The position numbers were made by a program, and so were the translations under genes. Shown in pieces: positions 1 through 8,277 of a DNA stretch of 64,000 bases. The notes below the pieces were generated by a model. That model did not search any database. It worked only from the letters and a program-made list of their open reading frames with translations, and was not told the origin of the DNA. Source of the stretch: Pygmaiobacter massiliensis (GTDB taxonomy: Bacteria; Bacillota; Clostridia; Oscillospirales; Ruminococcaceae); assembly GCF_900199435.1 (NCBI RefSeq), contig NZ_OAML01000003.1, positions 885,166-949,165 on the forward strand. The letters run 5' to 3'. Position 1 is the stretch's first letter. Each line of letters starts with the position of its first letter.

Positions 1-2
1 CG

Positions 3-89
3 GCTGCAATTTATCTGGCCCTTGTGGTGGGATTAACGGCAGTGCAAAAACGTTTGGAGAGGAGGCTTGCGCGCAGTGATCGAAGTTAA
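3..89 (+). CDS. C-terminal end of an amino-acid ABC transporter permease (partial)
   Basis: Only the last 28 codons are in the window; the gene starts before base 1. The visible tail is a hydrophobic stretch ([14 protein letters not shown]) followed by a basic end ([14 protein letters not shown]) and a TAA at 87-89. This hydrophobic-then-QRRLERRL ending is typical of HisM/GlnP-family permeases of polar amino-acid transporters. It overlaps the start of the GlnQ-like ATPase that follows, which is the usual order permease-ATPase. The assignment rests on this short tail and on the neighbour, so it is an inference. Confidence 0.6.
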   Translation, partial: AAIYLALVVGLTAVQKRLERRLARSDRS

Positions 90-798
90 AGGACTTGAAA
101 AAACATTTGGAGAAAACCAGGTGCTGCGTGGTATTAGCGAAACCATTCGCAAAGGCGAAAAAGTCGCTGTAATTGGGCCCTCCGGCTCCGGCAAAAGCAC
201 ATTTTTGCGCTGTTTAAATCTGCTGGAAACACCAACCGCGGGCCAGATTTTTTTAGAAGATACCGAGCTGACCTCAGCGCAATGCGATGTTAATGCAGCA
301 CGCCGCAGCATGGGCATGGTGTTTCAACATTTTCACCTGTTTCCACATCTCACAGTGCGCCAAAATATTACGCTCGCACCGGTACAGCTGGGGCTGATGA
401 CCCAGCCGCAGGCAGACGAAAAGGCCGACGCACTGCTAGCGCGCATCGGCCTTTTAGAAAAAGCTGAAACCTACCCCAATATGCTCTCCGGTGGGCAAAA
501 GCAGCGGGTTGCCATTGTACGTGCTTTGGCGATGAACCCGGAAGTGCTACTGTTTGATGAGCCGACGAGCGCCCTGGATCCCGAAATGGTGGGCGAGGTT
601 CTGGATTTGATTCGTGAAGTGGCAGCCGAAGGAATGACGATGGTAATTGTCACCCATGAAATGGGCTTTGCCCGCGAAGTTGCAAACCGCGTTCTCTTCA
701 TCGATGAAGGCATTGTGGTAGAGCAAAACGAGCCGGTTTCTTTTTTTGAACACCCGCAAAACGAGCGCCTGAAAAGCTTTTTATCAAAAGTATTGTGA
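76..798 (+). CDS. Polar amino-acid ABC transporter ATP-binding protein (GlnQ/HisP family)
   Basis: This is the 240-residue ATPase that energises a polar amino-acid importer at the cytoplasmic face. Walker A is GPSGSGKST at about residues 34-42, the signature is LSGGQKQRV, Walker B is [11 protein letters not shown], and the switch histidine lies in VTHEMGF. The length and the ending ([14 protein letters not shown]) are typical of GlnQ. I chose the GTG at 76 because AGGAGG at 60-65 sits 10 bases before it; an in-frame TTG at 67 is only one base after the same site. The gene overlaps the permease tail and is 46 bases ahead of argG, which suggests co-transcription and a substrate such as arginine, citrulline or a related amino acid. 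The substrate is an inference. Confidence 0.9.
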   Translation: MIEVKGLEKTFGENQVLRGISETIRKGEKVAVIGPSGSGKSTFLRCLNLLETPTAGQIFLEDTELTSAQCDVNAARRSMGMVFQHFHLFPHLTVRQNITLAPVQLGLMTQPQADEKADALLARIGLLEKAETYPNMLSGGQKQRVAIVRALAMNPEVLLFDEPTSALDPEMVGEVLDLIREVAAEGMTMVIVTHEMGFAREVANRVLFIDEGIVVEQNEPVSFFEHPQNERLKSFLSKVL

Positions 799-844
799 GG
801 GCCGAAAAGCCAAACAAGGCAATAGATTCAAAGGAGATTTTGAG

Positions 845-2059
845 ATGAAACAGAAAAGCTATCAAAAAGTAGTGCTTGCCTATTCCGGCGGGCTGGATAC
901 CTCCATTATTATCCCCTGGCTGAAAGAAAATTACGGCTGCGAAGTCATTGCAGTATCCGGCAATGTCGGGCAGGCAGACGAGCTGGAAGGTTTGGAAGAA
1001 AAAGCGCTTAAAACCGGGGCATCTAAGCTCTACGTCGAAGACCTCACCGAGGCATTTGTTGAAGATTACATCTGGCCTACCTTAAGAGCCGGTGCAAAAT
1101 ACGAAGGAACCTACCTTCTGGGCACCAGCTTTGCGCGCCCTATCATTGCCAAACGCATTGTAGAAATTGCAAAAGCAGAAGGCGCAGATGCCATTTGCCA
1201 CGGCTGCACCGGCAAAGGCAACGACCAGGTGCGCTTTGAGCTGGCTATCAAAGCCTTTGCACCGGAGATGGAAATTATCGCCCCCTGGCGTATCTGGGAT
1301 ATTAAAAGCCGGGATGAGGAAATTGACTATGCTGAGGCACATCATATTCCACTGAAAATCAGCAGAGAAACGAACTATTCCAAGGACAAAAACTTGTGGC
1401 ATCTCTCGCACGAGGGACTGGATTTGGAAGATCCTGCAAACGAGCCAAAGTACGAAGAAATTCTGGAACTTGGCGTATCACCCGAAAAAGCACCCGATGC
1501 CCCGACCTATGTGACGGTGCAGTTCGAAAAGGGAGTCCCCACCGCAGTAAACGGCGAAGTGATGGAAGGCGTTGCGTTGATTGCGAAGCTCAACGAGCTT
1601 GGCGGTGCAAACGGCATTGGCATTATCGACATCGTAGAAAATCGTTTGGTTGGCATGAAAAGTAGAGGTGTGTATGAAACTCCGGGCGGCACGATTCTCT
1701 ACCACGCCCACGAAGTGTTGGAGACCATCTGTCTGGATAAAGAAACAATGCACGTTAAAGCCAGCATTGCTCAAAAATATGCAGACCTTGTTTACAATGG
1801 GCAGTGGTTCACGCCGCTTCGAGAGGCACTGGATGCTTTTGTGGAAACTACGCAGCAAACTGTTACCGGCGAAGTGAAAATGAAGCTGTATAAAGGCAAT
1901 ATCATGAATGCCGGAGTAAAAAGTCCCTATACACTTTATGACGAGGCCACAGCCTCTTTTGGTGAGGACGATGGATACAATCAGGCTGATGCAGAAGGCT
2001 TTATCAACCTGTTTGGCCTGCCGATTAAAGAGTACGCAAAGCTGTCGAAAAACTGGTAA
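845..2059 (+). CDS. argG: Argininosuccinate synthase
   Basis: Joins citrulline and aspartate with ATP to give argininosuccinate, the next-to-last step of arginine synthesis. The 404-residue length is standard. The N-terminal ATP-pyrophosphatase loop AYSGGLDTS is at residues 12-20, followed by the family blocks [23 protein letters not shown] and [19 protein letters not shown]. The start has a strong ribosome binding site (AAAGGAG about 8 bases before ATG). No argH or argF lies nearby; instead it sits between an amino-acid ABC ATPase and a DDAH-type hydrolase. One reading is that citrulline made or imported by the neighbours is used here. This functional link is inferred; the identity of argG is not in doubt. 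Confidence 0.97.
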   Translation: MKQKSYQKVVLAYSGGLDTSIIIPWLKENYGCEVIAVSGNVGQADELEGLEEKALKTGASKLYVEDLTEAFVEDYIWPTLRAGAKYEGTYLLGTSFARPIIAKRIVEIAKAEGADAICHGCTGKGNDQVRFELAIKAFAPEMEIIAPWRIWDIKSRDEEIDYAEAHHIPLKISRETNYSKDKNLWHLSHEGLDLEDPANEPKYEEILELGVSPEKAPDAPTYVTVQFEKGVPTAVNGEVMEGVALIAKLNELGGANGIGIIDIVENRLVGMKSRGVYETPGGTILYHAHEVLETICLDKETMHVKASIAQKYADLVYNGQWFTPLREALDAFVETTQQTVTGEVKMKLYKGNIMNAGVKSPYTLYDEATASFGEDDGYNQADAEGFINLFGLPIKEYAKLSKNW

Positions 2060-2103
2060 ATTAAAGAGCTGCCGCAGGCAAAAAAGAATGCTAGGTGAAA
2101 AGA

Positions 2104-2889
2104 ATGTTTAAATACGCAATTACAAGAAAACCTTGTAAGGCAATGATTAATGGCCTTACCGACCACCCGGAGTTGGGTGTGCCGGATTACGAAAAAGCGC
2201 TGGAGCAGCATGCTACATATGTGAAAACACTGGAAGCGCTGGGTGCGAAAGTAACCGTGCTGGAGCCGGAGGAGGACTACCCGGACAGCTGCTTTGTAGA
2301 AGATGTGGCTGTGCTGCTGCCGCAGTGTGCGGTACTTACCCGTCCCGCGACCGAAAGCCGCGTAGGGGAGGTTGCTCTCATGGCACCATTACTCCAACAG
2401 TTTTACCCCGAAGAAAAGATATTTCAAATTACCGCACCAGCCACGCTCGAGGGCGGCGATGTGATGAAGGTAGGTGACACCCTGTATGTGGGGCTTTCGC
2501 AGCGGAGCAATGCGGAGGGCGCAGCTCAGCTTGCAAAATACATTGCACCTTTCGGCTACAAAGTAGTCGGCGTCCCGTTTGAAGGGGTACTGCACCTGAA
2601 AACAGGAGCGGTTTATCTGGAAGAAGGACAGATGCTGATGAAAGAAGATTTTAAGAGCAAAATCGCTTTTGCAGAATACGAAAAGCACATTGCGCCGCAA
2701 CAGGAAGACTATGCCGCTAACTGTGTATGGTTTAATGGCGCAGTGATTGTGCCGGAAGGATACCCGGAGGTACTGCAAACCGTGCAAAAAGCTGGCTATC
2801 AAACAGTGCAGTGCGACACCGGCGAGTTTAAAAAAATTGATGGCGGGCTTTCCTGTCTCTCGCTGCGGTTTACACCCGCTTTTGCATAA
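2104..2889 (+). CDS. Dimethylarginine dimethylaminohydrolase (DDAH)-family amidinohydrolase
   Basis: DDAH-type enzymes hydrolyse methylated arginines to citrulline plus methylamines through a covalent thiouronium intermediate. The 261-residue protein keeps the catalytic set at the usual positions: Glu116 in LEGGDV, His164 in GVLHLKTG and Cys251 in GGLSCLSLR; DSCFVEDVAV at 61-70 is the substrate-side loop. The ATG at 2104 is chosen because AGGTGA at 2093-2098 is well spaced; a GTG at 2095 lies inside that site. It follows argG by 44 bases. Citrulline released here could feed ArgG. Related members act as arginine deiminase-like or other guanidine hydrolases, so the exact substrate is uncertain. 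Confidence 0.85.
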   Translation: MFKYAITRKPCKAMINGLTDHPELGVPDYEKALEQHATYVKTLEALGAKVTVLEPEEDYPDSCFVEDVAVLLPQCAVLTRPATESRVGEVALMAPLLQQFYPEEKIFQITAPATLEGGDVMKVGDTLYVGLSQRSNAEGAAQLAKYIAPFGYKVVGVPFEGVLHLKTGAVYLEEGQMLMKEDFKSKIAFAEYEKHIAPQQEDYAANCVWFNGAVIVPEGYPEVLQTVQKAGYQTVQCDTGEFKKIDGGLSCLSLRFTPAFA

Positions 2890-2924
2890 ATAGAGAAGTT
2901 TTACGATTTCATTAAAAGCAAGAC

Positions 2925-2966
2925 AAGTGGACATATCAAGGAATTTACTTCCTGATATGTCCACTT
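2925..2966. repeat. Long imperfect inverted repeat after the DDAH gene
   Basis: Arms AAGTGGACATATCAAGGA (2925-2942) and TCCTGATATGTCCACTT (2950-2966) pair over 17 bp with one bulged base and a 7-base loop. It lies 36 bases after the DDAH stop codon. There is no T-run on either strand, so it is not a canonical intrinsic terminator. It could stabilise the 3' end of the argG-DDAH message or be a small palindromic element. Confidence 0.6.
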
Positions 2967-3169
2967 AAAAGTGTGGCTGATATTTTATGAGGTTTAGCTA
3001 CAAAAGCAAAAAAGAACTTATGAAAATAAAAGTTTAACGCAAAGAAAATTTTCGCGTGCTCAGGGCTCTCACTTCGTTTACTAACACAGCATGGCAACTA
3101 CCACCGCAATGTGGTAAAATAAGCATAGAGCTGCACAGAAAAGCGGCCGCACAGAAAGCGGTGGACGAT

Positions 3170-4090
3170 TTGACGATACGAGATATGGAATATATTGCGG
3201 CGATTGCAAAAGAAAAGAGCATGACCAAAGCCGCCGCGCAGTTGTTTGTTGCACAGCCGGCGCTGAGCCAATGTGTGCGCAAGCTTGAAAAAGAGCTTGG
3301 CATCACTCTTTTTTTGCGCACGGTTACAGGCGTTTGCCCCACGGCAGAAGGTGAATGCTTTTTGCGCTTTGTAGAGAAAACATTGGCAGAACGCACTAAT
3401 TTTGAGAAAGAGCTGGTAGACCTCTCGCTCTCGCAAAGCGAAGGCGGAGCGGTTCGTCTCGGCTTTTCCGGTGCACAGGCCGCATTTGTGCTTCCTCATT
3501 TTTTAACCAATTTTCGAGTTCAGCATCCGTCCATTGAGCTGCAACTGGTGGAAGCTTCAAGCGATACAATCGAAAAAGGCATTGAAGCAGGAGAAATCGA
3601 CATTGGTATTCTGCATCTGCCAATCGCAAGTCCACGACTGGATTATTTTGAGCTCAGCCGAGATCGGTTCGTTATCATCCCCCGCAGTTGCGGCGCGTAC
3701 GAGCAGTATATCTACTATAAAGAGGGCGAGAAGCTGCCCTATTTGAATATTGGTTTTTTGAAAAATGAGCCTTTGGTGCTTACGCAGCAAGGCCAGCGCA
3801 GTCGTATTGCATGCAACCAGATTTTTGAAAAAGCAGGCATTTTGCCACAGGTGAGGCAAGAGGTGCAGCATATCGGTACGCTGGACGCTTTAACCCTTGT
3901 AGACTATGCCTCGACGCTGCTGCCCGAAAAGCAGCTGACCGAGGATATCAAACGCCGGGGCTACTTTTTAATCGACGAAAAGTACAGCGTATCTTACGCC
4001 TTTGTTGTCTGCACTTTAAAGGACGCCTACTTATCAAAAGCCAGTCGTCAGTTGCTGAATCGCTTACAGGAAATACAATATACCTTTTAA
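3170..4090 (+). CDS. LysR-family transcriptional regulator, probably of the citrate lyase operon
   Basis: The N-terminal winged helix-turn-helix is clear (TIRDMEYIAAIAKEKSMTKAA, then LFVAQPALSQCVRKLEKELG), followed by a periplasmic-binding-protein-like effector domain of about 220 residues containing the family block GAVRLGFSG. With a TTG start at 3170 the protein has 306 residues, the normal LysR length; a GTG at 3161 is an alternative. Upstream codons in the same frame extend to 3056 but do not resemble LysR N-termini. The gene ends in its own terminator and stands 227 bases ahead of citD on the same strand. Control of citDEF in response to citrate or a related acid is an inference from position. 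Confidence 0.85.
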   Translation: MTIRDMEYIAAIAKEKSMTKAAAQLFVAQPALSQCVRKLEKELGITLFLRTVTGVCPTAEGECFLRFVEKTLAERTNFEKELVDLSLSQSEGGAVRLGFSGAQAAFVLPHFLTNFRVQHPSIELQLVEASSDTIEKGIEAGEIDIGILHLPIASPRLDYFELSRDRFVIIPRSCGAYEQYIYYKEGEKLPYLNIGFLKNEPLVLTQQGQRSRIACNQIFEKAGILPQVRQEVQHIGTLDALTLVDYASTLLPEKQLTEDIKRRGYFLIDEKYSVSYAFVVCTLKDAYLSKASRQLLNRLQEIQYTF

Positions 4091-4097
4091 TTTACGA

Positions 4098-4127
4098 GAG
4101 CACGGTGGTTTACCGTGCTCTTTTTGT
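4098..4127 (+). terminator. Intrinsic terminator of the LysR gene
   Basis: GAGCACGGT (4098-4106) pairs with ACCGTGCTC (4112-4120), followed at once by TTTTTGTTT. It lies 7 bases after the LysR stop, so the citrate lyase genes need their own promoter. Confidence 0.85.
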
Positions 4128-4133
4128 TTGGGC

Positions 4134-4199
4134 ATAACAAAGGCTTATGTGGGCCAACTGGAATTGTTATTTAACAAACACTTCAAGCTCTGTTATCAT
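4134..4199 (+). promoter_or_regulatory. Putative citDEF promoter with an upstream inverted repeat
   Basis: TTAACA (4171-4176) and TATCAT (4194-4199) are separated by 17 bp. Just upstream, ATAACAA (4134-4140) and TTGTTAT (4164-4170) form a 7-bp inverted repeat abutting the -35 box. That is where a LysR regulator would bind to activate. Boxes and repeat are seen directly; the regulator assignment is inferred. Confidence 0.5.
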
Positions 4200-4210
4200 A
4201 AAATCAGAGG

Positions 4211-4264
4211 AACTTTAGCCAGCTTGCTTGGGTGAAAACAGCCCTGTCTAAGCCGGCCGAAGTT
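4211..4264 (+). other. Candidate structured 5' leader of the citrate lyase operon
   Basis: Between the proposed promoter and citD about 115 transcribed bases remain. Within them AACTT (4211-4215) can pair with AAGTT (4260-4264), GCC (4218-4220) with GGC (4255-4257), GCTT (4226-4229) with AAGC (4250-4253), and GGG with CCC around a purine-rich loop. This nested pairing could be a cis-acting RNA, but short pairings also arise by chance and I recognise no known riboswitch class. Confidence 0.25.
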
Positions 4265-4317
4265 TAGAAACCAAAACAGATATTTTGCATCTCTCTAAGA
4301 AAAGAAAGGAGCATTGA

Positions 4318-4626
4318 ATGAAAATTATAAAAGCAGCGGTTGCAGGCACGCTGGAGTCCAGCGATATTCGCATAATGCTTTGCCCGCGAGAAGAGCATGG
4401 CATTGAAATTGAGCTGGACAGTGTGGTGAAAGCACAGTTTGGCCCTGCCATAGAGCACACAGTGAAACAAGCGCTTGCAGAGTTTGACATCCAAGACGCC
4501 TTTGTGCAGCTGCAAGACAAAGGTGCACTTGACTGCGTCATCAAAGCAAGGATGCAATGTGCTATTTGCCGTGCCTGTGAGATTACTTACGACTGGACAA
4601 AGGAGGATGCGCAGAATGAGCAATAA
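4318..4626 (+). CDS. citD: Citrate lyase acyl carrier protein (gamma subunit)
   Basis: CitD carries the 2'-(5''-phosphoribosyl)-3'-dephospho-CoA group on which acetyl and citryl thioesters cycle during citrate cleavage. The 102-residue protein has the family N-terminus with the modification site Ser14 in AGTLESSD and the CPREEHGIEIELDSVV block. A strong AAAGGAG site precedes the ATG. It is the first gene of citDEF, in the usual D-E-F order, and its end overlaps the citE start by 11 bases. The genes for attaching and acetylating the prosthetic group (citX, citG, citC) are not in this window. Confidence 0.95.
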   Translation: MKIIKAAVAGTLESSDIRIMLCPREEHGIEIELDSVVKAQFGPAIEHTVKQALAEFDIQDAFVQLQDKGALDCVIKARMQCAICRACEITYDWTKEDAQNEQ

Positions 4627-5515
4627 CCATTTAAAGCGCACCAGCCTTTATGTGGGCGGCTCCAGCCCCAGCAAAATGTTGGATGCCCGGTTTTACCATG
4701 AGGACTGCATTGTTTACGACCTGGAAGATGCAGTTGCAGCAACCGATAAAGACGCGGCACGCTTTTTGATTTATCAGGCTGTGCGCTGCCACCGCCCGCC
4801 GAATAAATATGTCCTTATTCGTGTCAACGGCATTTACTCTGATTTTATTGCAGAGGATTTGCAGGCCGCCGTGCGTGCACGACCGGATGCTATCCGGCTG
4901 CCCAAAGTAGAAAGAGCCTGCGAGGTGCAGCAAATTGATGCTGCCATTACCGCTATTGAAGCGGCGGCAGGCATTCCTTTGGGGCAAACAGAACTTTGGT
5001 GTAATATCGAATCGCCGCTGGGAGCGACAAACGCAAAAGAAATTGCGACAGCAAGCCCACGTGTGGTTGCAATGGCACTTGGCGCAGAAGATTATACTGC
5101 AAGCATGGGGGCGCAGCGGTCCAAGGCTGGCTGGGAGATTTTTTATGGCCGTATGCAGGTGCTGGAGGCCTGCCGCCTTGCAGGTATTTCCGCGCAGGAT
5201 GCGGTTTTCTCAGATATCAATGATGCGGAAGGCTTGCAGGAAGATTTAAAGATGACCCGAGGTCTTGGCTTTGATGGTAAAACCGTTGTGCATCCACGGC
5301 AAATTGACCTTGTAAATGCGGCGTTTACCCCCACCACCAAAGAAATACGCAATGCGATGAAGGTGATGGAAGCGTTGCAAGAAGGGGCGCGCAACAACAC
5401 TGGTGTTGTCGTTGTGGATGGCAGTATGGTAGATAAGCCGATGGAAATTCGCGCAAAAACAATTCTCGCGCAGGCCAAAGCAGCCGGCATAGAAACGGGG
5501 GAATGGCTGAAATGA
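4616..5515 (+). CDS. citE: Citrate lyase beta subunit (citryl-ACP lyase)
   Basis: Cleaves citryl-ACP to oxaloacetate and acetyl-ACP. The 299-residue protein belongs to the HpcH/HpaI-CitE TIM-barrel family; visible blocks are YVGGSSPSKM, VYDLEDAVAATDKD, IRVNG, LWCNIESPLG and ALGAEDYTASMG, the last two holding metal and substrate ligands. The ATG at 4616 is chosen over an earlier frame extension because AGGAGG (4601-4606) sits correctly before it. It overlaps citD at the front and citF at the back, indicating translational coupling and equal subunit supply. Confidence 0.95.
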   Translation: MSNNHLKRTSLYVGGSSPSKMLDARFYHEDCIVYDLEDAVAATDKDAARFLIYQAVRCHRPPNKYVLIRVNGIYSDFIAEDLQAAVRARPDAIRLPKVERACEVQQIDAAITAIEAAAGIPLGQTELWCNIESPLGATNAKEIATASPRVVAMALGAEDYTASMGAQRSKAGWEIFYGRMQVLEACRLAGISAQDAVFSDINDAEGLQEDLKMTRGLGFDGKTVVHPRQIDLVNAAFTPTTKEIRNAMKVMEALQEGARNNTGVVVVDGSMVDKPMEIRAKTILAQAKAAGIETGEWLK

Positions 5516-7086
5516 TAAAGAACAGTTTAGGGCGTGAGCTGCCCGAGCAAATTGGAGATTACGTTGTGCGCCCTTACCAGACGGCACAGGGCGTACCGCC
5601 CAGCACAGGCCCGGTAGTTACAAGACGTACAGCAGAGCACCGCCAGCGGGGCGAAGAAAAGTTGCAGCCCACCCTTGCCGATGCGATACGCGCTGCCGGC
5701 CTTGCGGACGGGATGACGATTTCTTTTCATCACAGCTTTCGGGAAGGTGACCTTGCTGTGGGGCAGGTGCTTGCAGCCATTCGCAGTCTGGGCATTAAAA
5801 ATCTGCGGTTTGCGCCCAGTGCAGTGGTTAACCTCAAAAATTTTTCACTGGCAGAATATGTGCAGGACGGCACAATTACCAGTGTAGAAGCAAGCGGAAT
5901 CCGCGGCGAGCTTGGAGACGGTATCATCAATGGCATCATTACGATGGAAAAACCGGCCATACTGCGCCCCCACGGAGCAAGGCCTCGTGCCATAGAGGCG
6001 GGTGAACTGCAAATTGATGTCGCGTTTATTGCAGCCTCCGCAGCAGATAGCTATGGTAACTGTACAGGGCAGATTGGTGCGAACCCATGCGGCAGTCTGG
6101 GGTATTCTTTTGTTGATGCGCATAACGCAGGCCGTGTGATTGTGCTCACCGATACACTGGTCCCTTACCCCTGCTGCCCGGTCAGCATCAGTCAGCAGTA
6201 TGTTGACTATGTGGTGAAAGTTGATGAGATTGGAGATCCGCAGAAAATCGGTGCAGGCGCGGCACGGCTTACCAAAAACCCGCGTGACCTTATGATTGCC
6301 GAGCAGGTAGCAGACGTGATTGCTGCTTCGCGACGCTTTGAAGAAGGCTTCTCTTTTCAAACAGGCGCTGGCGCAATCAGTATTGCCTGCACCAAGTTTT
6401 TGGCAGACCGGATGAAAACACGTGGCGTGACGGCAAGCTTTGCGCTGGGCGGTATCACGGCAGCCATCATTGAAATGTACGATGCGGGGCAGATACGTGC
6501 CGTGGAATGCAGCCAGTCTTTTGATGCAGTTGCTGCAAATGCAATTGCAAGCCGCAGCGGAGTGGTCGAAATTGATAATGCTGATTACTCAAACGCATAC
6601 AGCAAAGGCGGATTTTTGAACCATCTTGATTTTGGTGTGTTGGGGGCACTCGAGGTCGATACGGATTTTAATGTCAACATCCTTACCGGTTCCTCCGGGC
6701 AGATGATGGGCGGCCTTGGCGGTGGCCCTGACGTTGCTGCCGGTGCCGCAATTTCTATCGTTGCGCTGCCCATCGTAAGAGGACGGACCCCTTCTATTGT
6801 GCGGCATGTGTTCACTTGCTGCACCCCTGGTGAAACGGTGGCATGCGTGGTCACCCAAGCGGGGATTGCCCTAAACCCGCGCCATTTACGTTATGAAGAG
6901 CTGAAGCAGGATTTGCGGAACGCAGGGCTGCCGCTGGTAGCTATCGAAGAGTTGCAGCAGCTTGCCCAGTCAATCACCGGCGTGCCGCAGCCGATTGCAA
7001 CGACCGAAAAAGTGGTGGCGATTGTAGAATACCGCGATGGAACAGTGGTAGACGTGATACGTCAGATTAAAAACAACGCAGAATAA
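5512..7086 (+). CDS. citF: Citrate lyase alpha subunit (citrate:acetyl-ACP transferase)
   Basis: Swaps the acetyl group on CitD for citrate to make citryl-ACP. About 524 residues, normal for the family, with glycine-rich CoA-transferase-like blocks: SFHHSFREGD, GIRGELGDGI, GANPCGSLGYSF and SSGQMMGGLGGGPD. The ATG at 5512 overlaps the citE stop in an ATGA; an ATG at 5503 is also in frame. It ends the operon and is followed by a strong terminator. Citrate cleavage gives acetate and oxaloacetate in fermenting anaerobes; no citrate transporter or oxaloacetate decarboxylase is nearby. Confidence 0.95.
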   Translation: MIKNSLGRELPEQIGDYVVRPYQTAQGVPPSTGPVVTRRTAEHRQRGEEKLQPTLADAIRAAGLADGMTISFHHSFREGDLAVGQVLAAIRSLGIKNLRFAPSAVVNLKNFSLAEYVQDGTITSVEASGIRGELGDGIINGIITMEKPAILRPHGARPRAIEAGELQIDVAFIAASAADSYGNCTGQIGANPCGSLGYSFVDAHNAGRVIVLTDTLVPYPCCPVSISQQYVDYVVKVDEIGDPQKIGAGAARLTKNPRDLMIAEQVADVIAASRRFEEGFSFQTGAGAISIACTKFLADRMKTRGVTASFALGGITAAIIEMYDAGQIRAVECSQSFDAVAANAIASRSGVVEIDNADYSNAYSKGGFLNHLDFGVLGALEVDTDFNVNILTGSSGQMMGGLGGGPDVAAGAAISIVALPIVRGRTPSIVRHVFTCCTPGETVACVVTQAGIALNPRHLRYEELKQDLRNAGLPLVAIEELQQLAQSITGVPQPIATTEKVVAIVEYRDGTVVDVIRQIKNNAE

Positions 7087-7091
7087 AAAGA

Positions 7092-7127
7092 AAAGCAGCC
7101 GTGTGAAGTTATCACGGCTGCTTTTTT
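7092..7127 (+). terminator. Intrinsic terminator of citDEF
   Basis: AAAGCAGCCGTG (7092-7103) and CACGGCTGCTTT (7113-7124) pair perfectly around a 9-base loop and run into six T residues, 5 bases after the citF stop. Confidence 0.92.
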
Positions 7128-7157
7128 CTTTGCATTGTACCAAAGCAAGGGGAAAAG

Positions 7158-7192
7158 AAAAAGCGCGCTGGCTACTTGCCAGCGCGCTTTTT
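7158..7192 (-). terminator. Terminator of the LplABC/ADP-ribosylglycohydrolase operon
   Basis: A 15-bp perfect inverted repeat, AAAAAGCGCGCTGGC (7158-7172) and GCCAGCGCGCTTTTT (7178-7192), with a 5-base loop. It has T-runs on both strands and lies 28 bases beyond the stop of the leftward gene, so it can stop transcription from both sides. Confidence 0.9.
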
Positions 7193-7219
7193 AAGTTGGT
7201 TTGCAGAGAATTGGTTTTG

Positions 7220-8218
7220 TTAAAAATCGTTAGCAACGATAATATCGGTGAGTTCTTCTGCAAACTGGCGGATGTCGATGCCCTTGGTAAAGGTAAGGCA
7301 GGTGCCGGAGGGGAAGCGAGTTTTTTCAATCCACGCGGCGGGCATCTGGCTTGCGCCGTATTTTGCACCTAAAATTACGCCTGCAACAGCGCCGATGGTA
7401 TCGGCATCGCGCCCAAAGTTGCCAGCAAGCGTTACCCCGGTGCGGAAATCTTTGTTCATAGCTTTCAGGCAGACAAATGCAGAGGGCAGTGCCTCGGCAG
7501 TTGTTGCCCAAGAGCTGGTCCACAGCGCATCATGAATGCGCATCCATGCTTCCAGCAGGTTGCCGTTGCACTCGTCTAAAATTCCAAAAGCCTGCTGCAT
7601 ATTGTAATGCAGCCAAGAGTCTTCGGGAATTGCAGCCATCACTGCATCAAAAATCTCGTCCATCGTACCGTCTACCATGGCAACAGCAACGGCGGCAGCA
7701 ACTGCCTGCGCGCCCCAAATGCCGTCACGGTAGTGGCTGATTTCTGATTCAATACGGGCGAATTCTTTCGCTTTTTCTACGTCACCGGCACACAAAATAC
7801 CGATGGGTCCAATGCGCATTGAAGAACCGTCGCTCATGTGGAAAGTGTTGAATTTGCCGGAGAGAGGAGGCATCAACCCTTTGCGCAGATTGTTGGCAGC
7901 TTCAATTTCGCTGGCACCGCCGCGTTTGTATTCGTCCTGTGTAACGACATCTTCCATCCAGGATTTTACCACTTCTTCACTGGTCAGTTTGCCCTTGCAG
8001 CGAATCAGGGTTTTCGCGGTCAACAGGGCAAACTCGGTATCGTCAGTGCTCCACGAGGCACCCTTGTTAAAGTCAGTTGTCACCGCATAGTTAACGCGGT
8101 TTTCCTGCTTGCGGGAGGCATCGCCGAATGAATCGCCGATAGCAAGGCCGGACAAAGCGCCGTAAACCTTGTCAAACACGCGGTCCCTGTCTTGGATAAA
8201 TTCCTTTTTAGATAACAT
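7220..8218 (-). CDS. ADP-ribosylglycohydrolase-family protein (DraG fold), sugar-operon type
   Basis: Members of this all-helical two-metal fold cleave glycosidic bonds at the anomeric carbon of ribose, classically ADP-ribose on arginine. Metal-ligand blocks are intact: GALSGLAIGDSFGD at 20-33, STDDT at 57-61 and GRDADTIG at 269-276. The protein has 332 residues from the ATG at 8218, which has AGGTG 9 bases upstream; a GTG at 8230 lies on top of that site. There is no signal peptide, so it acts in the cytoplasm. It is the last gene of an operon with two permeases and a binding protein, 59 bases after the latter. This setting points to hydrolysis of an imported riboside rather than protein de-ADP-ribosylation (inference). 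Confidence 0.88.
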   Translation of the reverse strand: MLSKKEFIQDRDRVFDKVYGALSGLAIGDSFGDASRKQENRVNYAVTTDFNKGASWSTDDTEFALLTAKTLIRCKGKLTSEEVVKSWMEDVVTQDEYKRGGASEIEAANNLRKGLMPPLSGKFNTFHMSDGSSMRIGPIGILCAGDVEKAKEFARIESEISHYRDGIWGAQAVAAAVAVAMVDGTMDEIFDAVMAAIPEDSWLHYNMQQAFGILDECNGNLLEAWMRIHDALWTSSWATTAEALPSAFVCLKAMNKDFRTGVTLAGNFGRDADTIGAVAGVILGAKYGASQMPAAWIEKTRFPSGTCLTFTKGIDIRQFAEELTDIIVANDF

Positions 8219-8277
8219 AATTTTAAACACCTTTTCTGAATGGATTTGTTTTGCGAACAGGTTATGGACTTGGTGGG

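Noticed and set aside
2925-2966. Intrinsic terminator for the argG-DDAH unit
   Set aside because: The stem is strong but there is no T-run on either strand, so I list it as a repeat instead.
3056-3169. N-terminal extension of the LysR protein
   Set aside because: The extra 38 codons have no resemblance to LysR N-termini and the TTG/GTG at 3170/3161 gives the normal family length.
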